A stretch of DNA of 64,000 nucleotides from an uncultured Clostridium sp. (GCA_900553985.1 USFW01000004.1:1-64000); one strand, 5' to 3'; positions 18,460-27,540 are shown, numbered from the stretch's first letter. Numbers and translations are program-made. The notes: generated by a model not told the origin, from the sequence alone.

Positions 18460-19689
18460 TTATTTTATTTCATCTTTTCTAAATTTAATTATATTTTCAA
18501 CCTCCATTTTACCTGCTCTTGTTATTAAATTATATCCATACTTCTCCTTTAATTTATCTATTGCAGTATCTAATTTTTCTTGTTTTTCTTGTCTTTCGTC
18601 TTTTACATTATCAAATAATGATATTTGTTGTTTTTCTTTTTCCTCTAACCCGTCTACTCTTAGACCTATTAATCTTATTTGTTGACCTCTAATATACATT
18701 TGCTCTAATAATTCTTTGGCTTGTGTGTAGATTTCTTTTGTACTTGAAGTTTCTTTTATTAGCTTTTTTTGATGTGATGTATCTATAAATTTATTTGTTC
18801 TTAGTTGCACATTTACTACATTTGCTAACATCTTTTGTCTTCTTAATCTAAAGGTTACTTGTTCTGTTAATGCTAATAAAATTTCTTCTAATTTTTCTAT
18901 ATTTGATATATCCTGTGGTAATGTTACTGAATTTCCTATACATTTTGGTTTTTCTTTTATGTAGTTTACTGGTGTATTATCTATTCCATTTGCATATTCC
19001 CAAATCATTACTCCGTGTTTTCCAAGTTTTTTAGCCAAAATCTCTTTACTGGTTTTAGCTAAGTCTCCTATTGTTTTTATTTGCATATTATATAATTTAG
19101 GAACTGTTTTTCGTCCTAACATAAATAACTCAGATACTGGTAGTCCCCACATTTTCTTTTTTATTTCATTTTCGTATAGAGTATGAATTCTATCTGGTTT
19201 TTGAAAATCTGATGCCATTTTTGCTAATAATTTGTTGTGTGCTACTCCTATATTTACTGTAAAGCCTAATTCTTCTCTTACTCTTCTATTTATTTCTTTT
19301 GCTTTATTTAATAATGTATCATTCATTAAATATTGTGTCATATCTAAAAAACATTCATCTATGCTAAATCTTTCTATTTTGTCTGTATATTCTAATAGTA
19401 AATTATATAATTTACTTGAATATTCTCTATATACTTTGAAGTTTGAAGGAAATATTTTTATCTCAGGGCATTTAATTCTTGATTGATATATTGTATCTGC
19501 TGTTTTTATTCCAAATTCCTTTGCTTTCATACTCTTGGCTAATACAATCCCTGACCTTTTGCTTTCATCTCCTCCTATTACTGCTGGTATTTCTCTTATA
19601 TCTATTTGGCTTCCTTTTTTTAGCATATCAACTGCTGTCCAACTTAAAAATGCATTATTTACATCTACATGTAATATTTGTCGTTCCAT
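18460..19689 (-). CDS. dinB: Y-family DNA polymerase IV-like
   Basis: An error-prone translesion polymerase of 409 residues. Catalytic motifs: HVDVNNAFLSW near the N-terminus (first metal-binding Asp) and FSIDECFLDMT (palm SIDE motif). GVAHNKLLAKMASDFQKPD and the helix-hairpin-helix region (IGDLAKTSKEILAKKLGKHG) follow, then the little-finger domain. The C-terminus contains QISLF (at about 370), a plausible beta-clamp-binding motif. Length and order match clostridial Pol IV/UmuC-like proteins. Convergent with recQ through a shared terminator. No LexA box was identified upstream. Confidence 0.93.
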   Translation of the reverse strand: MERQILHVDVNNAFLSWTAVDMLKKGSQIDIREIPAVIGGDESKRSGIVLAKSMKAKEFGIKTADTIYQSRIKCPEIKIFPSNFKVYREYSSKLYNLLLEYTDKIERFSIDECFLDMTQYLMNDTLLNKAKEINRRVREELGFTVNIGVAHNKLLAKMASDFQKPDRIHTLYENEIKKKMWGLPVSELFMLGRKTVPKLYNMQIKTIGDLAKTSKEILAKKLGKHGVMIWEYANGIDNTPVNYIKEKPKCIGNSVTLPQDISNIEKLEEILLALTEQVTFRLRRQKMLANVVNVQLRTNKFIDTSHQKKLIKETSSTKEIYTQAKELLEQMYIRGQQIRLIGLRVDGLEEKEKQQISLFDNVKDERQEKQEKLDTAIDKLKEKYGYNLITRAGKMEVENIIKFRKDEIK

Positions 19690-19773
19690 AATATCACCAA
19701 GTTTATTATAGAATATTTGTTTGTGTTTGTCAATGTTTATTTTTTATATCACATTATTTTTAAAATATTATAT

Positions 19774-20532
19774 CTACTTGTTTGTTATTTTCCTCTTTTG
19801 AACTTTATAAGTAATTTTACTTACTAAATTAGCAGGTGTTAATTTAGCTCCTATTTTTGCTAATTTTATATCTATTCCTGGCACTATATAAAATTTTCCT
19901 TTTTCTACTTTGTTTATTGCGTATTTGGCTACGTCCATACTATTTGCTTCTCTTAAATGAAATTTTACATTTGCTACTTTATTAAAATTTGTTTCTACTG
20001 GTCCTGGACATAATATACTTATTTTCACATTTGATTTCTCTTTTCTTAATTCTTCTCTTATTGATTCTGATAATCGTACAACATAGCTTTTTGTAGCATA
20101 ATATGTTGCCATTAGTGGACCTGGCATAAAACCTGCTATTGAAGCAACATTTAGTATTTTACCTTTGTTTTTTTCTTTCATATCTTTTAAATATAATTTA
20201 GTTAAAATATGATATGCTATTATATTTGTTTTTATCATATTTATATCTTTTTCCAGTGATGTTTTTGTGAAATCTCCACAGTCTCCAAATCCTGCATTGT
20301 TTATTAATAAATCTACATTTTGTACTTTATTATGAATTTCCTTACAGTTTTCTTCATTTGTTAAATCTACTGATATTATTTCTACTTTTGTTTCTTTTTC
20401 TAATTCTTCTTTTACTTCTTTTAATTTATCATTATCTCTTGCTACTAATACAAGTTCATATCCTTTCTTTGATAATATTCTTGCCATGTCTCTTCCAATT
20501 CCTGATGATGCTCCTGTGATTAATGCTTTCAT
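19774..20532 (-). CDS. Short-chain dehydrogenase/reductase
   Basis: An NAD(P)-dependent SDR of 252 residues. The cofactor motif ITGASSGIG is at the N-terminus, followed by LINNAGFGD, the catalytic Ser in NVASIAGFMPG, and the YxxxK pair in YYATKSYV. ILCPGPVETNF is the usual post-active-site loop. The YqjQ/DltE-like subgroup is likely. The C-terminus is basic (KVQKRKITNK). Substrate cannot be deduced and no pathway genes are adjacent. Confidence 0.9.
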   Translation of the reverse strand: MKALITGASSGIGRDMARILSKKGYELVLVARDNDKLKEVKEELEKETKVEIISVDLTNEENCKEIHNKVQNVDLLINNAGFGDCGDFTKTSLEKDINMIKTNIIAYHILTKLYLKDMKEKNKGKILNVASIAGFMPGPLMATYYATKSYVVRLSESIREELRKEKSNVKISILCPGPVETNFNKVANVKFHLREANSMDVAKYAINKVEKGKFYIVPGIDIKLAKIGAKLTPANLVSKITYKVQKRKITNK

Positions 20533-20760
20533 TTATTAACATATAATTCAACTATCTAATTTTATAATTTGTTGAATTATTTCTCCTTTCTTTTTATTTT
20601 CTATAATAATATATTTTACTATTTAAATTTATTTTATAGTTATATCTAATATTATATGTTTTTATTAAACCTTTATCAAGTTTTTTAGTCTTTTATGTTA
20701 TAAATGTTGAATACTTAATATTGTTTATTTAATTAATTCCCACATACAAATTTTGTTTTT

Positions 20761-22077
20761 TTATTCTTTTATTAATATATTATTTTCCTTTAATTTACTA
20801 TTTTCTATTATCTTATTTTTGGTAGCTATATCTTTGACATATATTTTTATACTTGGTGAAAGATTTCCTAGAAAATTCATTAAATCTGTATTATCATTTA
20901 TAGTAAATTTTGAAATATCTAATTCTTCCATTATAGAAGCATTCATAAACATTGCATTAAGGCTTTTTACTTTTTCTGTTTCAAAATTACTTAAATCTAA
21001 TTTTTTTAGAGCTTTTACATAATTAAACATCGAATTCATATCTTTTACATTACTTGTATTAAAGCTTTTTACGTTGACTTTCTCTAATGAAATACAATTA
21101 GTAAACATCCTCGCCATTGAACCAACTTTCTCTGTATTAAAATTACTTAAATCAATTTCTTTTAATGAACTACAATTATAAAACATTTCAACCATATTCT
21201 CTACATTTTCTGTATTCCAAGAGTCTAATTTAATTTTCTCTAGTGATTTGCAATGTTGAAATACTGATATCATGTCAATAACATTTTTAGTATTCCATGT
21301 ACTTAAATTTAGTTCTTTCAAACTACTTGAATTTACAAATAAATTTCTAAATCTTTTTGTTTCTGATACATCAAGATATTCTAACCCATCAATTACTAGA
21401 CAATTTGTTAAATTAGAAAAATAACTTGTCATATATTTATTTGCTTTAACTCTATATTTTGCTCCTATATACCATTCATATAGACCATTTTTATTTTCAT
21501 CTGTAATCCAAGACATTACACTTTTATCTTGTTTTTCTGAAATATCCCAACTATATATTACATCTTCAGGAATATTTTTATTATTTACAATATGTGTACT
21601 TTCAACTTGCTCTCTTGAATATATATTCTGTCCTACTAATTTATTATTTTTCCACCAAGACTCATCGTCTTGTGCAAATGTAGCACCTTTTAATAAAATA
21701 GCATTTTCAATTTCTTCTATATATTCTACTTTGTCTTCTGTGATTAAGTATTTATTTCCACTTTCTAATTCAATTATTTCTCCTTTCAGAACATATTCAT
21801 CTTGTTTATTTATTATTTTTTCTTTAGTTTCTTTTTCTATTAACTCATATTTATTTCTTTTGTCATCAATTTTATAATCTAATAAAGCTATTTGTATTTG
21901 TTCTTTTTCTATAGCTATCTCATTTTTTTCCTTAGCATTAGTTGTATATTTTAATATTCCATTATCTCCCACTAAAAATGCTATACTTACTCCTGCAAGA
22001 ATTAATAATACTATTATTGTTATTACTAAGGCTATTAATGTTATTCCTTTTTCTATTTTTCTTATCTTAAGTTTCAT
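20761..22077 (-). CDS. Surface protein: prepilin-like N-terminus fused to BspA-type leucine-rich repeats
   Basis: 438 residues. The N-terminus KIRKIEKGITLIALVITIIV has the shape of a type IV prepilin signal (basic leader, Gly, then a long hydrophobic helix), though +5 is Ala, not the usual Glu. Residues 35-240 are a mixed extracellular region containing a WWKNNKLVGQNIYSREQ segment. About 240-410 form repeats of roughly 23-25 residues (SLKEIDLSNFNTEKVGSMAR, then a variant reading VNVKSFNTSNVKDMNSMF), the DUF285/BspA-like fold used for adhesion. Export and display on a pseudopilus-like structure is inferred. GGAGTG precedes the ATG. No pilus assembly genes are in the window. Confidence 0.8.
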   Translation of the reverse strand: MKLKIRKIEKGITLIALVITIIVLLILAGVSIAFLVGDNGILKYTTNAKEKNEIAIEKEQIQIALLDYKIDDKRNKYELIEKETKEKIINKQDEYVLKGEIIELESGNKYLITEDKVEYIEEIENAILLKGATFAQDDESWWKNNKLVGQNIYSREQVESTHIVNNKNIPEDVIYSWDISEKQDKSVMSWITDENKNGLYEWYIGAKYRVKANKYMTSYFSNLTNCLVIDGLEYLDVSETKRFRNLFVNSSSLKELNLSTWNTKNVIDMISVFQHCKSLEKIKLDSWNTENVENMVEMFYNCSSLKEIDLSNFNTEKVGSMARMFTNCISLEKVNVKSFNTSNVKDMNSMFNYVKALKKLDLSNFETEKVKSLNAMFMNASIMEELDISKFTINDNTDLMNFLGNLSPSIKIYVKDIATKNKIIENSKLKENNILIKE

Positions 22078-22210
22078 TTTTTCACTCCATTCTATATAAT
22101 TAAACCATTATCTCTCAATATACTCATTTATCTTTAAATTTTATTTTTATATTAAACCTATCTTTAATAAATGCTTCTTATTATTTTGATATTTTATAGT
22201 TTTAAAACTC

Positions 22211-22245
22211 AAAAAAGATAGTACTAAAAATATTTTACTACTACC
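22211..22245 (-). terminator. Probable terminator upstream of the LRR gene
   Basis: An imperfect 13-bp stem (22217-22229 with 22233-22245, two mismatches), followed on the minus strand by six T. It probably ends transcription from the membrane-protein gene at 22474. Confidence 0.5.
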
Positions 22246-22293
22246 TTTTTCAACTATTATTTTAATTTATTTTTATATTATTTAATAAAGTAC

Positions 22294-22327
<34 letters not shown>

Positions 22328-22473
22328 AGCACCAAGGCTTTCAGCAATTATTCTTTTCATTTTTCTCCTTTTTTGTTGTATATATTTATCAATATTTATT
22401 ATTATATCATTATTCTTTTCTTTTGTCATGAAAATTTCACGATTTATATTGAAATTTTTATTAATACTTTTTA

Positions 22474-23172
22474 TTATTTTTCTTTTCTACTAAATTTATT
22501 TAATACAATCCCCACACTATGCACAATTTGTGTTGATTTATTATTAGCTATATTTTTTCCTATTGCTTTTCCTCCAACTGTTAATGCTGAAACTAAAGCA
22601 CTTAATAAAAATTGTAAGTCAAAACTTAATCCAAATTGTTCTGTTATCTTAACTGCAATTAATGCACTTATTGCTCCACTTAGTACTCCACAAATATCTC
22701 CTATAACATCTGCACAAATATTTGCAACTTTAGGAGCATTTTTTATTAATTTTATTGAGCTTTTTGAACCTTTTACTTTTTTTGTGGCTTTTGCATGAAA
22801 TTCATGTTCATTTGCTACTGTTACTGCAACACCTATTATATCAAATATTATTCCTACTAATATTACTGCTATTAAAATTAAAATTGCTGGTATTAAACTT
22901 AAGTTTGAAACTCCATTTGTTGATATATATGAAAATACCATTGATAACACAAATGTCATTACAAAAACTTCTATAAACCACTTTATATTTTGGTTATCCT
23001 TTTTGTCATTTTTCTCCTTTTTATTTTGTTCCTTTATTTCTTTATTTTTTTGTTCTTCAATTTTATTATCATTGTCATTTTTTAAGACATCTTTTTTGAT
23101 GATTTTCTTTACATTATTTTTATATTCTTTATTCTTTCTCAGGTTATCCTCATCTTTTTCTTTTACTTTCAT
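22474..23172 (-). CDS. Integral membrane protein, clostridial CorB-like family
   Basis: 232 residues. The first 65 are extremely charged (Lys, Glu, Asn) and probably cytoplasmic. Hydrophobic segments follow at about 66-88, 95-120 and, more weakly, 155-200. The stretch LIAVILVGIIFDIIGVAVTV followed by ANEHEFHAKATKKVKGSKSS matches a clostridial family often annotated as a CorB-like Mg/Co transporter because of faint similarity to the DUF21 membrane domain; no CBS domain is present. Transport function is unproven. The gene starts 34 bp downstream of the end of a large non-coding RNA. Confidence 0.55.
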   Translation of the reverse strand: MKVKEKDEDNLRKNKEYKNNVKKIIKKDVLKNDNDNKIEEQKNKEIKEQNKKEKNDKKDNQNIKWFIEVFVMTFVLSMVFSYISTNGVSNLSLIPAILILIAVILVGIIFDIIGVAVTVANEHEFHAKATKKVKGSKSSIKLIKNAPKVANICADVIGDICGVLSGAISALIAVKITEQFGLSFDLQFLLSALVSALTVGGKAIGKNIANNKSTQIVHSVGIVLNKFSRKEK

Positions 23173-23205
23173 TTCTTCTTTTTCCTACTTCCTTATATAA
23201 AATTT

Positions 23206-23226
23206 AAGACGGAGTTTTTCCGTCTT
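23206..23226. terminator. Hairpin at the 3' end of the large ncRNA
   Basis: AAGACGGA (23206-23213) pairs with TCCGTCTT (23219-23226), a GC-rich stem for this genome. The trailing T run is weak on the minus strand (AAATTTTATAT) and stronger on the plus strand. Confidence 0.6.
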
Positions 23227-23856
23227 TATTCTTATGGATTTACTCCATTTAATCTTCAATTTTGATGGTCAAAGCCTAAGTAAATTTTACAGTTTAGGTC
23301 TGGTTGAATTTCTCTATCTCCCGTTTAGTATTACTACTAGAACCGTTTCCGTTTGAGGGAAATATCTACTAAATCTATTAATAGACACCAGATCGCCACT
23401 TAAATCTGTACCTTAATCCCTAGACTCCTATGCTTACAGATTTTAAGCAAACATTCTAGAAGTTTTCCTTGACATACTTTATAAGTTTATTAGTCCTTTT
23501 TGCAAATATAATTTCATAATAAAGCAAAACTCATTTGGCCAAAATAAAATTTCACTATGTAAATTAATCCCGATATATTCACTCAAGACAGGCTACTCTA
23601 TGTGTTTTGTGTCTTGGCACTCAACATAGGTTACACTTAAATCTTAATAAAAAGGTTTAATTATTTCAATTTAAGTCTCCGCGAAACCAGGGAATCATAT
23701 ATATGCCATTACATACTACCCTAATTTCTTTACTCCCAAAAGCCACACAAAACTGGCATTTCGCGCAACTTCAAGAAACTTCAACGATGTGCCCTTTAGT
23801 GGATTTTTAGCCCCACCCTCATAAACTTCAGTACGACTAGAATAATGCACCATCTG
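23206..23856 (-). ncRNA. Large (about 650 nt) structured non-coding RNA
   Basis: The region has no usable reading frame but is clearly richer in G+C than its surroundings, and starts from a consensus promoter. Complementary segments found by eye: a closing helix 23849-23854 with 23264-23269, enclosing about 590 nt; 23680-23686 with 23759-23765 (CGCGAAA/TTTCGCG), nesting 23704-23708 with 23754-23758; 23635-23642 with 23669-23676 (8 bp); 23402-23410 with 23435-23443 (9 bp); and two interleaved helices at 23584-23629 forming a pseudoknot. Size and complexity match the large ornate bacterial RNAs (ROOL, OLE, GOLLD classes). I cannot recognise the consensus, so the class is open. It is not obviously RNase P RNA, tmRNA or 6S RNA. 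Confidence 0.75.
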
Positions 23857-23862
23857 TTTAAT

Positions 23863-23891
23863 ATTATACAGTTTTTAGAAAATTATTCCAA
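23863..23891 (-). promoter_or_regulatory. Sigma-A promoter of the large ncRNA
   Basis: On the minus strand TTGGAA (23891-23886), a 17-nt spacer and a perfect TATAAT (23868-23863). The expected start is near 23856, six nucleotides or fewer before the 5' strand of the closing helix. Confidence 0.8.
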
Positions 23892-24141
23892 ATTCCATCT
23901 AGAGTGTTTTTAGACTTATTTAGTTTTGCTTTTTCTTTCTATTGTCTATTTATTGTTTTTTCTCATTTTATCTCTTTTTTTCTTCGATTTTCTTTTATTT
24001 TTATTGTATCCTTAATTTTATTTTTTGTTCTTTACTTATATAAATCCATGCAACCTGATTACTGTTAATTAATTATTGGAAATTATTATAATTTTTCTTT
24101 TATTCTTTCCCTGTAATTCTTTTGTTTTATTAAATTGTATT

Positions 24142-24717
24142 TTAATAATTTATTTTATCCCTTAATTCTTTTTTTGTTTCCTCAAAATCTCTATCATTTT
24201 GAAGATTTATAACATTTATTTTTGGATATTTTTCTTTTATTTCTTTTGCCATTTCTAAGTAAACTTCTTGTTGCTTTATACTATTTTCTGATTCAAATTT
24301 GGCATATTTTATTACTGCTTTTTCTTTTCTGTCTAAGCGTTTTGCATATTGATTTGTATCTTTTAAATATAATGTTATATAATATATTTCAAAATCTAAA
24401 TTACTAAATTGTTTTAATAATTTTTCATATACATCAGTAAACTCATATTCTTTTTTTCCTAATCTACAATAATTTTCTTCTGTGAAAAAAGTTCTATCAA
24501 ATACTAAATTTATACTTTTATTTTCTAATCTTTTTATGTATTCTAATAAATCATAATACATTTCTTCTGATTTTTTCTTTCCTTCTATTGAACTATCTGA
24601 TGTTCCTGATAATCTGTATAAATTAGTATAACTCAATGAATGACGTAAAAAATCTGTAACTGTTGTTTTTCCTGCACCTTGTGCTCCTTCTACTACTATT
24701 AACTTTGAATTTGCCAT
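24142..24717 (-). CDS. Thymidylate kinase-like P-loop nucleotide kinase
   Basis: A protein of 191 residues with Walker A VVEGAQGAGKTTVTDFLRHS at the N-terminus, as in dTMP kinases and deoxynucleoside kinases. NLVFDRTFFTEENYCR in the middle fits the DR(Y/F) base-binding motif, and KRLDRKEKAVIKYA may be the lid. It is slightly shorter than Tmk (about 205), and substrate choice (dTMP, a deoxynucleoside or something else) cannot be settled. It follows a 41-residue acidic small protein on the same strand with a 76-bp gap, possibly one transcript. A dNTP triphosphohydrolase is divergent next door, consistent with nucleotide metabolism. Confidence 0.75.
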   Translation of the reverse strand: MANSKLIVVEGAQGAGKTTVTDFLRHSLSYTNLYRLSGTSDSSIEGKKKSEEMYYDLLEYIKRLENKSINLVFDRTFFTEENYCRLGKKEYEFTDVYEKLLKQFSNLDFEIYYITLYLKDTNQYAKRLDRKEKAVIKYAKFESENSIKQQEVYLEMAKEIKEKYPKINVINLQNDRDFEETKKELRDKINY

Positions 24718-24793
24718 TTTTATTGTTCCTTATTAGTATTATATTTAGGTTTTCTTGGATTTACCTATAAACCATTTTCTTGATATATTATTC

Positions 24794-24919
24794 TTATTTA
24801 TTTTTTTCTTCTGTATTTTTCTCTTCTTTTTCTTCTTTACTTTTACTAAGCATTTTATTTATAGTATTTAAAATATCTTCAGCATTTTCATCAAAATCAT
24901 CTTTCATTATATGTAACAT
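24794..24919 (-). CDS. Small acidic/charged protein (41 aa)
   Basis: The frame starts at ATG 24919 after a strong AGGAGG placed seven bases upstream and runs 41 codons to TAA. The product has an acidic first half (KDDFDENAEDILNTINKML) and an alternating Lys/Glu tail (SKSKEEKEEKNTEEKNK) that would form a single helix. No family is recognised. Its position just before the nucleotide kinase suggests co-transcription. Alternative start: the second Met, five codons in. Confidence 0.6.
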   Translation of the reverse strand: MLHIMKDDFDENAEDILNTINKMLSKSKEEKEEKNTEEKNK

Positions 24920-25082
24920 ATTTTTCCCTCCTAATTTTTTTCATTATACTACTTTGATATATTTATTTCAATTATTTTTTGCATTAATATAGATTTTTAC
25001 TTAAGATTATAGTAGACTATTTTTATAAAATTTATAGAAAGGACTCAATCTCAAATTTAGCAGATTGTTTATATAAAAGTAT

Positions 25083-26285
25083 ATGAAAAAATTTGAAAAT
25101 GTGGCTGCAAATGCTTTTAATTCAAAGTGGAATACTATCTTATCTAGAGAGCAACCTCTTTATAATAGAGGAAATGATGTTAGATCTGATTTTGAAAGAG
25201 ATTATACTAGAATTATACATTCTACAGCATATAGAAGGCTTAAACATAAAACTCAAGTATTTTTTTCTCCTGAAAGTGACCATATTTGCACAAGAATAGA
25301 ACATGTTACTCATGTAGAATCTATAAGTTACACTATTGCAAATTATCTTGGTTTAAATACTGAACTTACAAAAGCAATCTCTGTTGCTCATGATTTAGGT
25401 CATAGTCCATTTGGTCATGAAGGAGAACGCATATTGTCTGAAATTAGTAAAAGGGTTTTACATTGTTCTTTTTGGCATGAAAAAAATGGTTTAAATTTAG
25501 TCAGCTCAATAGACTTACTTGAAAACTCGGATAGATTTAAAGAAAATTTGAATTTAACATATGGTGTAAGAGATGGTATCGTCTCACATTGTGGAGAAAT
25601 TGATGAAAATGGTTTAAAACCAAGAAATGATTTTATCGATTTAAATTCATATTCATATCCTAATCAATATGCACCTTATACTTGGGAAGGCTGTGTTGTT
25701 AAAATTTCTGATAAAATCTCTTACATTGGTCGTGATATTGAAGATGCTATCTCTTTAGGAATTTTAGAAAATCATTTAGATGAATTATATGAATTGTTAC
25801 AAAAGTCTTCTAATACCCCTATTAATAATACTGTTATTATTAACTATCTTGTAAGTGATTTATGCAAAAATTCTACTCCCGAATTAGGCTTACATTTCTC
25901 TGATGAAGCATTTTCTTTAATGAATAAAATTAAAACTTTTAATTACTTAAATATATATACTAATGATAGGTTGAAACCTTCTGTTAGATATTTTAATTTA
26001 GTTATAAATGAAATATATGATACATTAAAATCTTGTTTTGATGGTAAAAATACAATAAATAATATAAAATCATTATCTAAAATTTCTAAAAAATTAAGCG
26101 AAAGTTTTATTGGCTTTGTTTATTCTTATTATGATTATGGAAATAGAGATGAGTTACGTTTGAAAAATAAAGTTCTTTTTGATATTAATAGTGAAATTGA
26201 CTTTTATAAATGTATTTTATTTTATATTTCTGGTATGACTGATAATTTTGCTATTGAAATTTATAATGATATTATTGGATTTTAA
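25083..26285 (+). CDS. dNTP triphosphohydrolase (dGTPase-like HD protein)
   Basis: Hydrolyses dNTPs to nucleoside and triphosphate; 400 residues. The N-terminal motif FERDYTRIIHSTAYRRLKHK and QVFFSPESDHICTRIEH are family hallmarks. HD-domain metal ligands are in THVES, then VAHDLGHSPFGHEGE, and a downstream Asp in KISDKISYIGRD. It belongs to the group-2 dGTPase-like proteins of firmicutes and is of normal length. No good ribosome site lies next to the ATG: the nearest AGAAAGG is about 45 bases upstream, yet conservation begins soon after this Met, so the start is kept. Confidence 0.92.
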   Translation: MKKFENVAANAFNSKWNTILSREQPLYNRGNDVRSDFERDYTRIIHSTAYRRLKHKTQVFFSPESDHICTRIEHVTHVESISYTIANYLGLNTELTKAISVAHDLGHSPFGHEGERILSEISKRVLHCSFWHEKNGLNLVSSIDLLENSDRFKENLNLTYGVRDGIVSHCGEIDENGLKPRNDFIDLNSYSYPNQYAPYTWEGCVVKISDKISYIGRDIEDAISLGILENHLDELYELLQKSSNTPINNTVIINYLVSDLCKNSTPELGLHFSDEAFSLMNKIKTFNYLNIYTNDRLKPSVRYFNLVINEIYDTLKSCFDGKNTINNIKSLSKISKKLSESFIGFVYSYYDYGNRDELRLKNKVLFDINSEIDFYKCILFYISGMTDNFAIEIYNDIIGF

Positions 26286-26306
26286 CTTAAGTTTAAGAGT
26301 TTAAAA

Positions 26307-26345
26307 TATTATTATTTATTGTAGACAAGCTGAAAATAGGTACTG
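26307..26345 (+). repeat. Hairpin-family left-end fragment (copy B)
   Basis: The sequence TATTATTTATTGTAGACAAG followed by CTGAAAATAGG matches the left end and outer arm of copy A. The right arm is missing, so it is a partial copy. It lies just upstream of the radical SAM promoter. Confidence 0.5.
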
Positions 26346-26354
26346 GAAAATAAA

Positions 26355-26383
26355 TTGCTATTTTTTCTTTTATTTGCTATACT
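26355..26383 (+). promoter_or_regulatory. Promoter placing transcription start at the radical SAM start codon
   Basis: TTGCTA (26355-26360), a 17-nt spacer and TATACT (26378-26383). The expected start at about 26390 is only a few bases before ATG at 26393, and no ribosome binding site is present, suggesting a leaderless mRNA. Confidence 0.6.
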
Positions 26384-26392
26384 ATATTCATT

Positions 26393-27316
26393 ATGGAAAA
26401 CTTATATAGATATAATAAATTAGATAATTTTTTAAAAGAAAAATTTGGAGAAAAAGTATTAAAAATTTGTATTGATGGTGGTTTTACTTGTCCTAATAGA
26501 GACGGAAAAGTTGGGAGAAGTGGATGTATTTTTTGTAGTGAGAAAGGTTCTGGTGAGCATTTAGATTCTTCTGTTAGCATAAAAAATCAGGTAATTGATT
26601 TTTTTAATAGTTATAAAAGTGAAAGAGCTAATAAATTTATTGTTTACTTTCAGAACTTCTCTAATACATATGATACTATTGAAAACTTAAAGAAAAAATA
26701 TGATTCAGCTTTGATAGATGATAGAATTGTTGGATTAGAAGTGGCTACAAGACCTGATTGCATTAATGAAGATATAGTTAAATTATTAAAATCTTATTCT
26801 GAAAAATATTATGTATTTGTAGAACTTGGATTGCAAACTTCTAATGACAAAACTGCAAAATTAATCAATAGAGGTTATTTACTTTCAACTTATATTAATG
26901 CTGTAAAGTTATTAAATAAATATAATATAGATGTTGTGACACATATAATGGTTGGACTTCCAGGGGAAAACTTTGAAGATATTAAAGAAACTGTAAACTT
27001 TATTAATTCACAAAATATTCAGGGTTTGAAAATTCATTCTACTTATGTAGTTGAAAATACTGTTCTTGCAAAAATGTATTATGATAATAAATATGAGCCT
27101 ATTACTTTTGATTATTACTTAGATACATTGGAATATATCTTAACACATATTAGACCTGGTATTGTTATTCATAAAATTTCAGGAGATGCCCCAAAAGATT
27201 TACTTGTTGCTCCATCTTGGAATGTGCATAAAAAGTGGGTTTTAAATGGAATTGATAAGAAATTAAAAGCTGATAATTTGTATCAAGGGATTTTTTATAA
27301 TAGTAAGGACAATTAA
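26393..27316 (+). CDS. Radical SAM protein, TIGR01212/YtqA family
   Basis: A 307-residue radical SAM enzyme of unknown substrate. The cluster-binding region is FTCPNRDGKVGRSGCIFC: a long spacing between the first Cys and the closing CxxC, diagnostic of this family rather than the common CxxxCxxC. Conserved blocks VGLEVATRPDCI, FVELGLQTSND and HIMVGLPGENFEDI follow. The end KWVLNGIDKKLK is typical. The Met at 26393 fits the family N-terminus (NKLDNFLKEKFGEKVLKI), so the missing Shine-Dalgarno is not due to a misplaced start. A strong terminator lies downstream. Confidence 0.9.
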   Translation: MENLYRYNKLDNFLKEKFGEKVLKICIDGGFTCPNRDGKVGRSGCIFCSEKGSGEHLDSSVSIKNQVIDFFNSYKSERANKFIVYFQNFSNTYDTIENLKKKYDSALIDDRIVGLEVATRPDCINEDIVKLLKSYSEKYYVFVELGLQTSNDKTAKLINRGYLLSTYINAVKLLNKYNIDVVTHIMVGLPGENFEDIKETVNFINSQNIQGLKIHSTYVVENTVLAKMYYDNKYEPITFDYYLDTLEYILTHIRPGIVIHKISGDAPKDLLVAPSWNVHKKWVLNGIDKKLKADNLYQGIFYNSKDN

Positions 27317-27439
27317 GTTCTTATGACATATTACAAGCATTTTAGTAAAATTAGATTTAACTTTTTGAACTGGAATAGTAAGTATATGAGTATATAGAAA
27401 AATCACTTCTTTACTTAATTTATAATATAAAGAAATCTA

Positions 27440-27480
27440 AAAAGTGGGGATTGATATTGTTTTATTCAATCCCCACTTTT
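27440..27480. terminator. Bidirectional terminator between the radical SAM gene and ftsZ
   Basis: A perfect 15-bp stem (27440-27454 with 27466-27480), with A and T runs on both flanks. Confidence 0.9.
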
Positions 27481-27485
27481 CTTAT

Positions 27486-27540
27486 TGTATAGGAAAAATC
27501 TGCTTTTATCTTGACCCTATATAAGATTTTTCCGTATACA
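27486..27540. repeat. Second long inverted repeat downstream of ftsZ
   Basis: Arms 27486-27501 and 27524-27540 pair over 16 bp with one bulged base. No T run follows on either strand, so it is less like a terminator than its neighbour; it may be an mRNA-stabilising hairpin or a small element. Confidence 0.55.

Noticed and set aside
23206..23856. RNase P RNA, tmRNA or a group I intron
   Set aside because: The GAGGAAAGTCC core of RNase P RNA, a tmRNA tag with tRNA-like ends, and the group I P/Q/R/S core elements could not be found. Size and helix layout also differ.
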